From contig JBOZIK010000001.1 in assembly GCA_051453625.1 (NCBI GenBank), positions 253,300,595 through 253,350,985 of the forward strand: a DNA stretch of 50,391 nucleotides. Direction: 5' to 3'. The position numbers and the translations under genes were made by a program. Below, in pieces: positions 37,201 through 46,200 of the stretch. This DNA comes from Welwitschia mirabilis (lineage: Eukaryota > Gnetophyta > Gnetopsida > Welwitschiales). The notes under the pieces were generated by a model, which did not search any database, had not been told where the DNA came from, and worked only from the letters and a program-made list of their open reading frames with translations. Position 1 is the stretch's first letter; every line of letters starts with the position of its first letter.

Positions 37201-40200
37201 TTCAAGCAAAAGTTGATCTATGGCTCCATTATCTCAAAGAACACTTTATGAGCTTTATCACAAATTTGACTTAACAAATTATGCTAGAGACCATTCACAT
37301 GTAAAACATGATTTATTTGAGATAGATTACCTCCATCAATGCATCCAATGCTTTCAATCTTTGCCTTACCGTTGTCTTCAAATGTAACTTGTCCACCATC
37401 ATATTCCTTGAAAGTGATGAAGATTGATTTAACTATCATATGTCTAGAACATCCACTATCAAGATACTAGCAAGTGTAATTAGCCACTGTAAGAGCAGTT
37501 CGACTAAGAACTCTTCATGAATGTTTTAGGTATCCAAATAGAACATTTATTTCTTTGAGTCAAAGGAGTGTATTTAGGAATAAACTTATAATACTTACTC
37601 GGCATAGAATAGTTTAAAAAAAATTCTTGCATATGGACCAATCTATTTTGGAGTGCCCTTTTCTATTGCAAAAATGACAAGTAGTATTCACTATTGAAGA
37701 GTCAAGAGTAGTTTTTACCATTGAACTTGATAGGAAGTTGGTTTGCAATGGGTCTAAATTGGTTTGACATTGATGCTCCTGTCTTGTCATAGTAAGGCTT
37801 TCCCATTGCAACTAATTTATCAAAATTTGTTTTGCCAATAGTAAACGTTTTTATTGTTTTCGACACTCTTCAAGCTCTCTTTTTAATTTCTCAATCCTAT
37901 TGTCTTTATGAGTCAATTTCTCGATCAAAGCCTTGTTTTCTTTGCTAGGTTCATTGACTTTAAGGGCTACGACTTGACATTCCTTCTATAATTCTAGTTT
38001 AACATCATTAAGAATATCCTCATCTTCAAAAGAATCACATGGTTCAAGGTGATAGACCTTTCTATCTGAAGAGACAAAGGCCATGAGAAAAATTTGATGC
38101 ATTTCAAATTCTAGGTTGCATGCACCGTCACTCTCATTATCATCATTATCCCAAGTTATAAAGAGAGTTGTCTTGCCTTTCCTTTCCTCCTCTCTCTTGT
38201 TGTNNNNNNNNNNNNNNNNNNNNNNNNNNNNNNNNNNNNNNNNNNNNNNNNNNNNNNNNNNNNNNNNNNNNNNNNNNNNNNNNNNNNNNNNNNNNNNNNN
38301 NNNNNNNNNNNNNNNNNNNNNNNNNNNNNNNNNNNNNNNNNNNNNNNNNNNNNNNNNNNNNNNNNNNNNNNNNNNNNNNNNNNNNNNNNNNNNNNNNNNN
38401 NNNNNNNNNNNNNNNNNNNNNNNNNNNNNNNNNNNNNNNNNNNNNNNNNNNNNNNNNNNNNNNNNNNNNNNNNNNNNNNNNNNNNNNNNNNNNNNNNNNN
38501 NNNNNNNNNNNNNNNNNNNNNNNNNNNNNNNNNNNNNNNNNNNNNNNNNNNNNNNNNNNNNNNNNNNNNNNNNNNNNNNNNNNNNNNNNNNNNNNNNNNN
38601 NNNNNNNNNNNNNNNNNNNNNNNNNNNNNNNNNNNNNNNNNNNNNNNNNNNNNNNNNNNNNNNNNNNNNNNNNNNNNNNNNNNNNNNNNNNNNNNNNNNN
38701 NNNNNNNNNNNNNNNNNNNNNNNNNNNNNNNNNNNNNNNNNNNNNNNNNNNNNNNNNNNNNNNNNNNNNNNNNNNNNNNNNNNNNNNNNNNNNNNNNNNN
38801 NNNNNNNNNNNNNNNNNNNNNNNNNNNNNNNNNNNNNNNNNNNNNNNNNNNNNNNNNNNNGCATAAGTAGCACTGAATGTCCTTTTTCTTATCATCCTTT
38901 CTCCTGGGTGGTCTTCTTGTTTCATTGTTGTTGTTTCTCCTTTAAATAAACTCCCTAAATTTTCTAGCAAGAAGAGCCACTTCATTGTCAGTTTGTCACT
39001 ATCCAAATTTTGCTCTAAGCCATCCTTGTCTTCAACATTCTCATGAGTTACAACTAAGGCAATGCTCTTTGTCTTCATCTTTCCAATACTTAGTTCAAAA
39101 GTATGTGGATTACCTTGAAGCTCATCCATCCTCATGTTGCTTAGATTCGTACTTTCTTCTATAGCTGTGACTTTTAACTCAAACCTTTTTGAAAAGGACC
39201 TCAAAGCCTTTCTTATAACTCCTGATTCTTCAACCTGTTTCCCTAAAGCACGCATTAAATTTAATGGGTCAATTAACTTTGCAAAGAAATCACTTATAGC
39301 TTCATCTTTGTCCCTTTTGATCCCTTCAAACTAGGTGATGAGCATTTGTGGCTTTGCTTGTTTTACTAGACTTGCTCCATCATGAGTAGCCTCTAAACTA
39401 TCCCAAGCCTCTTTGGATATGGTGTAGTTCACTATCCTTTTGAAGTCTTCTGGACCTATAGTACGACAAATAGCATTCAAACCTTTAAAGTTAAGGTTTG
39501 TTGCATTTTTGTCAACAAGAGGCCATTTGTCCTTACTTTTCAAGACAGTGTTTCTTGAAGTGTTTGTGATGGTTGGAAGAAAGTACTCTTGTTCAATGCA
39601 TTGCCCAATATCTAGCTCAATGGTCTAAACAAAAACTCTCATTTTGGCCTTCCAATATGCACAGTTAGACCCATCAAACAATGGTGGCCTTGTGATGGAA
39701 TCACCTTTTGTACTTTGACTCATCTCTAGGGTAATTGAGCAAAGATCTATTAGGATCTTTTGCTCAACTTGGCACTGATACCAATTGAAAGAAGGTCAGC
39801 CCTAGCGAGGGTGAACAAGGCAATCTATATTTAAAACTGTCTTCAAAAATTATCTGCTTAAGAGGTTAATCAATGTTAATGAGTAGATAAAAACTATCAA
39901 CAAAAGACACAAATGGAGATTTTGGTTAATAGTGGTTAGTAACCACTCTTCAACCAACAAACAATGTGTCTTCAGGTAGATTATATGACTTTATTAAATG
40001 GTTTTCCAGGCTCGCCACAAGACCCTTTCCTTTAGCCTATGGATGTTTAGGGCAAATCCACAAATCTTACGAAAGGGTAGAGATGGAATATGAGAGGTGC
40101 ACAGCTGCACTATATCATTCCAAATTAAGTACAAGGAAGAGGAACTCTAAAAGCTTGATGATACAATGAGAACTTGAAGAGAAGTGTATATTTCACAAGA

Positions 40201-43200
40201 ACAGCCTAGCTAAGATGATTTCAGAGAATACTAAATTATTTTACAGAAAAAGCATTAACCCAAAAACAAACTTTCAATTCTATTTAAGATCCTAGGGTTC
40301 TCTGATTGATATGACTAACTTCCAAATGATCTACTGTTCCCTAGATATTTCCTGAAATAAACTAGAGTGTGCAAACATTCATTTAAAAAAGTCAAGCGTC
40401 TAGTTGATGGATTAACCTTAAGATAACATCCAGTCAACGTGAGGAACATGCCAAAGATCTTGGTAGAGATCCAGTCGCCATTAGAAGCTTCTGTCTATAG
40501 AACAATTATTAGCTAATTTGAATCTGGTTAACCTTCGAAAATGTTTCATTGCCCTCATCTATTTCGATGGAGCTCAGAAAAATGTTTCATCACCCTCAAT
40601 TTATTCACTTCTAACAACAAAGATCATGAAGTCTTTAGGTCACCCTCAGTAGAGATCTTGTCGATCCAACCTCAAACAAGTCTTAAGAAAACACCAAGAA
40701 ACAATTTCTTGAAGGGCCATCATTGACGAGACTTTTCCTAACAATGTCTCCCCAACACAACTTTTTTAAGCGCTAACACACATTAATTGCCAACATTTAA
40801 TCACTGGTAATCAACTAATAATTTTCTAAAGATGTTGTCAAAGTTCTCATTTATCAAATAGTGATTCATATTAACTTTTTATTTTACATTTTCAATTCTC
40901 ATATTTCGTTTTTTTAATTTTGGATATATGAAATTACAGATAGAGGAAAATGAAGTTCCTCTTATCCAGAAGATTATGTCAAAGGAGTTCAATGAGGAAG
41001 ATGATCCTCAACAGGATAAATTTGAAATGCAAAATGAACAATCTCTTTCTAGTGAAGACAATGAAAACACCACGTCTACTCCATTTGGACAACACACAAA
41101 CAAATCAAAATCCACTAAAATCATGGATAGAGAAAAAGGAGATGCCTCTTATCCAAAAGATGATGTCAAAGAATTCAATGAGGAATATGTTCCTTAAGAA
41201 GATGAATTGGAAATGCAAAATGAATAATTTCTTTCCAATGAAGACAATGAAAACATTAACTTTGCTTCATTTGAACATTAAAAAAAGGGGGGGAAACAGA
41301 ATCCACTAATACTAATAAGCTAGACATAGCATGGAAGTCCGTCATTGATTTTGGTGGGAAAAACAAGGTAAAATGTAAAATATGTGGGAAGGAGATGGGA
41401 AGAGGAGGGTATCACATTAAATTTCATCTTGCTTAGTTACCTTGTTAGAGTTTCACATTATGTCCTCCAAGGTATACACAAGATATCATGGGTAAATGCA
41501 AAGTAGCAATTTTCGAACTTCACATGAAGAAAAAGTTAAACAAGGGTGCAAGTTAGTGAAAAGGACTAGACAGAATATATTGAACATGGACATTGTCCAA
41601 AAATATGCAAAGTCCCTTCATTCTTCATTAGATTCTACAAGTGGTTCTAGTTCTATGATACCTTTTAATTATCATAATGGAGTGATGCCTCTTGGTACGA
41701 CACGAGGATTACAATTGACTTTGAAAGTCTCAACAAAATGGCCAAAGAAGGATGCTCACGATGAAGCTTACTTGATGGTGGAGTACTGGTACTAGAAGAT
41801 GCTTCCTTTTAAACCATCTTTGATTTCATCGTCAAAGTAGGAAGAGAATAGAAGATGCATACTTATTATCAAATAATATTGAAAATTTGGTTTAAATATG
41901 TACCATCCATTATTTAAATTGAAATCTATTAATTTATGGCTTTAATTCTTTCCAAATTTGAATTAAAATTATTTTGGTTAGGTTGAGACTAGCTACTTCA
42001 TTGGAGAACTTCATGGTTGTATCCTCGTTGGGCACAATATCTCCTCTTCTGTTAATGCCACAAGAGTCATAAAGAACATGGCATATTCATATTCCAAGTT
42101 AGGAGGATAATAAAGGAGATTGGCCAAGAAAACATTGTCCAAGTATTAAATTGCATAAATATATGTAATGTATTTTAAATTCTCAATTTGCAAATATAAA
42201 TTAGGAATGCAACATTAATGCATTATGGTTAATTAAAGAACATTGTAGATAGTGTCATCACAAGTGCTAATAGCAGGGAAGAGATTGAAGGGAGAGGCAT
42301 TAGCAAACTTGATTGATCCAAAAGTATTGTTATGTATCCCCACATTTACTAGACTCCTTATGATGCACACAGTCCTGATCTACTTTTAGAGGACAAGAAA
42401 AGGATTTAATGGATTGCTTAGGTAAGTAAATTCTAGTTTGACCAATTACTAATCTTGATGTTTTATAGCAAGGCATAAGAAAATGTAAATACATTTCGAA
42501 ATTTATCTATGGACACCACATCCTTCACCACCTTTTCCTTGAATTTTGTAGGAAGAAGGAGATAGTTTAGCCTTATTCCAAGGGCTTGGGACAAATTTCA
42601 TACTTCTTTAGAGCATCAATGGACATCTTGGCACTTTGGTGGTGATGTTCACGTCCACAGAGTACATGCAGAGTGCAACTCTTGCAACATTTACAAGGTT
42701 CCCTCAAGGGAGTCATAACAGAGATATTCTTAACCAAAAGGGACTTTGGAGAATTTTTGAGATAGCATTATTAGTAAGTGTTTCATATGCTTTACGACTT
42801 AGAGCTTTGAAGAGTTGGATATAAGAGTCAATGTTGATATTTGTAATTTTTTACTTTTTAAAAAAAATTTAATATAGTTGGTAGATCCTCTAATTTATGT
42901 ACTTCATATTGTAGATGGTGAGCAATTTACCATTAGGTTCTTGTACGAGTCCATGGACAAAGTAGAGGAAAGCGTTTGTGACACCTTGACTTCTCTTAGT
43001 GCTCTTAAGCGTTATAATGTCGTCTCAACTGCCATTGATTGATGCTAGACTGACCATATCCATTTTGATCTCCATCCTTTTGCCTATTTGCTAAATCCAA
43101 AATTCAAGTTACGCAAACCATTCGGAGAGAGAGAAACTGGTGAGACGATGACTAAGGTCTTAGAGAAGATTATGCTTGATATTTAGTTGAAGACACAAGT

Positions 43201-46200
43201 TCTAAGAAAACTAGTGAACTATCAAGTTCGATTGACATACTCCTTCAGACTAAAGAAGACAAATAAAGTAAAAGAACAATATGATGAAGGTAAATTTAAT
43301 TTCATGTAATGTAGAGCATTGTACAAATTTCATCAATCGAATTTTGTATCGCATTTTTCATATACACTTATGACTTGGTTTTTGTAAAGTGGTACGATTT
43401 TTGGGTTTAGTGCACCTCAACTCAGAGATATTGCACTTAAAATTCTCATCCAGTCATGTAGTTCTTCTGCTATCTTTTTTCTTTCCCCTAGGGTAATCCA
43501 GGTAGGTAGGTTGTGTTGCATAAACGCATATAAACCCCAACGACACTTGGGGATGCAAACCTTCATAGGTGTCACCCACCCCTCCTTCTCCCGCCGCTTT
43601 CTCGCCAACTTGGGGACTTGAACTCTAGACCTTTGGGTCCGAACATCCATGACCTTACCACTAGGTAAGCCATCTTGGACTTCTGGTAAGCTTATCAAAT
43701 TTCCTCAATTAATAAATTTTCTTGGGAATTCATAAACATTCATCAATCTATATTTCACATTTTATAGAGTGTGAAGGCAAATGGAGAGTTTAAGAACACA
43801 TCCACTCCACAAAGCACAAGAAGCTAATCCTTCTTAAGGTGGGCAATCTTCTTTCATCCCTTATAATGGACAAAAGTTTCAAACACTACAAAAAAAGGAG
43901 GATGGGCATATATCTAATATTAGCCTTGATACGCTATCTGCTAACATTTGCAATGTACCATTGCAAACTTTTTTGCCTTGTGAACTTAAGAATCCAATTG
44001 TAATTTTGCTTTTTTCCCCCAGCCATAGTTGCTGAATGGATTATGTCAGTCCCATAGAAGGATTTGGCTACAATAATTCACAAGGATAATAGGATGACAG
44101 AGTATGGTTCAAAGCCTGAGCCTAAGCCTATTGCAATCACATTACATAAGTTGTTGTCACATAGCTAGGATGAGGGTTAGGACAGATCACTATGAAGATG
44201 ATTATTTGCCAAAGGATGATGCACCTCTTACTATTACTACACATTTGATCAGATACATACACATAGACTGCTGCAAAGATGTAGAAAGTGATAGTTTGTG
44301 AAAATGTCGAGTGGACCTTTACTACTAGAGCTGATAGGGCAACCACTCCTGATAGACAATGTTCTGTTAGGGAGAAATGACCAAGATATACTCGAGGATT
44401 AGGCAGTTTGCCATTTAGTCTGATATGACATTGTATTTTGAACATAATATTTTGGATCAAATAAAATTGGCATTCAGAGTGATTTTGCATGTATTTTTGG
44501 AGGCAACATTTTGGATATGAACTTAGACATTTGACATTTCCACCATTTTCATACATGTCTATCTCATCAATTTCCTTTTATTTAGATTAATTAATGGTGT
44601 CATGCCTGTGACACTTACCAAACTCTACAATCCTATAAGCCATGTCATATGTTCAATTCATATAAAATGTTTTATTTGTTTTCTGACATCTATCATGTTT
44701 AATTAATCCTCAAAATGCTTATAATGTATAGTATATCATAGTGTATGTAAAAAATTATAGGTTTTTTAATTTTTCGAGGATTTCATCAGGATAGCCTATA
44801 TTTCTACCAAAATACCACAGGATCGCTCTAGAAAATTTTTTGTTGGAACAAGACAAGATACCAGACACAATCATAAGTATCAACATTTGTGTATCAAATC
44901 AAAATTTATCTTTTATTTCCTTAGAATAATGATTTGTCCAAATGACCATTCGTACTTCAAGCAGTTTCATACATACTATCATGATAATCAATGCTAGATT
45001 CTATACCTTAAAGAATTTGCTATGTAGCTTTGCCCTTTCATGGAAGAAACCTTTAAGTCATATGATTTAAAAACATGTAAGACCAATTTTCCAAGGTTTC
45101 TATCATACTCCACTAAGGGTTCTCACAAGCCCTATATAGTGTCCAATCATAATGCATAGTGAGCAACTATCCTTTTTGCTCTTGTGATTTTGACTCATTT
45201 AATGCTGTTTCGTGAAGCCTTTCTCCATCCAGACTTACTTTCCAGTTTCCAAAGACGGTGTTGTTCGTTTTTATGCTGCATAATATATGTTATGGAATTT
45301 ATAAAATAGGCTACTAGCCACCATGAAGTTGACTTCTTCCTTTAGAATCACATTTGGTTTAGTCAATGTTCTCCATAGTCTGTTAAATTATTGTATAATA
45401 ATGTATCTACTTTATACTATAATGTTGACTTTTAACACAAGATGACCTTGTTCCAAGATTGAAATCATGAAAAGATAAGACATGTTATGTGTTACATTTA
45501 TTATATTGTTTTATAATACAGAACAATTAGCATAAGGAACAGTCTTTTATGCTTTGTATTGGTCTACAAAATAATATGACCATCTATTTAGATAGCATAA
45601 CTTAATTTCATTTGTTTTTCCATTTTATCCATGTTTACTATATAGATCACAGTTACACCTAGTCATGCTATGAGATGTTAATAAGATAGTCATTCTCTAG
45701 GTATGCATCCATTCAAAAAGATACATCCTCAAAACTACAAGCAGATAATATGTTACTTTAGACATGATTTCCCCTGAGGTGTTTTCTTTCTTCTTGTATA
45801 AGTTAGAAACTTAAGTCCTTGATTTTGAGTATTTCATATTTACTAATGAATGATAATTTCATGGTAAGGAAATTATTTGTTTGTTGATGCCACTAAAAGC
45901 TTGATTCCAAAATCTTCTGCAAACACTATAAGAAAGATCCACCTGTCCTCCAGAGACTTTAAAGTTTCACTGTCATGGATGACAAAAATATATAGTGCCG
46001 GATCGATACCCACACAAAGTTGAAAGCAAATAGAAATATATAAAAAGGCTTTAACAGTCCTCTGCAGGGGAACTGAAGAGTCACACCAGAATTCTAAAGA
46101 CCTGGAACATTTTGGCCCTATTTGTAGTATCCATAAGTTCGTACCCACCTTCTCAAACAAGTGCTCCCTAATCTTCTAGGCTGTCTCTCTGGGCACCTTC

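Larger units (their letters stand above)
31980..40743 (-). mobile_element. Full-length but defective Ty1/Copia retrotransposon (Sirevirus-like)
   Basis: The 8764-bp element has two LTRs (31980-33084 and 39786-40743), a 5-bp ATGTC duplication outside both, a tRNA-iMet primer-binding site and a polypurine tract. Coding remnants on the minus strand run gag, protease, integrase, reverse transcriptase, RNase H: the Copia order. The LTRs start TGTTAG on the minus strand, and the 5' LTR ends CA. Gag opening SITRPPLFDGSN, the CCHC knuckle style, the extra region after pol and a PPT after a gtcattaatgac word are reminiscent of the Sirevirus lineage (inference). Many stops and frameshifts, and differences between the LTRs, show an old, inactive copy. 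It sits in the same orientation as the host gene inside its 19.4-kb intron. Confidence 0.93.
40920..44330 (+). mobile_element. Second degraded hAT transposon, interrupted by a SINE
   Basis: Fragments follow the order of a plant hAT transposase on the + strand. An acidic N-terminal region with an internal repeat lies at 40928-41280. The BED zinc finger at 41323-41433 includes IAWKSVIDFGGKNKVKCKIC then GKEMGRGGYHIKFHLA, keeping both Cys and both His. A central part at about 42885-43060 includes IVDGEQFTIRFLYESMDKVE. The dimerisation remnant from 43770 contains CEGKWRV and HIHSTKHKK, and an acidic tail lies near 44020-44330. Stops and frameshifts are frequent. The central and dimerisation parts are separated by a minus-strand SINE. 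Ends are approximate; terminal inverted repeats were not found. Confidence 0.75.

Noticed and set aside
38116-39255. ORFs of 232-369 codons across the 657-N gap
   Set aside because: The plus-strand ones are artefacts of N. The minus-strand one is real only outside the gap, where it is part of the Copia gag remnant.
43417-43698. 93-codon minus ORF
   Set aside because: It coincides with the tRNA-derived SINE and includes its polymerase III boxes; it is not a protein gene.
45873-46160. Minus-strand ORF considered as the exon after 46387
   Set aside because: FLIVFAEDFG only loosely recalls LLIAFGGLGGLE. The segment at 26962-27031 gives the correct motif, phase and splice sites.
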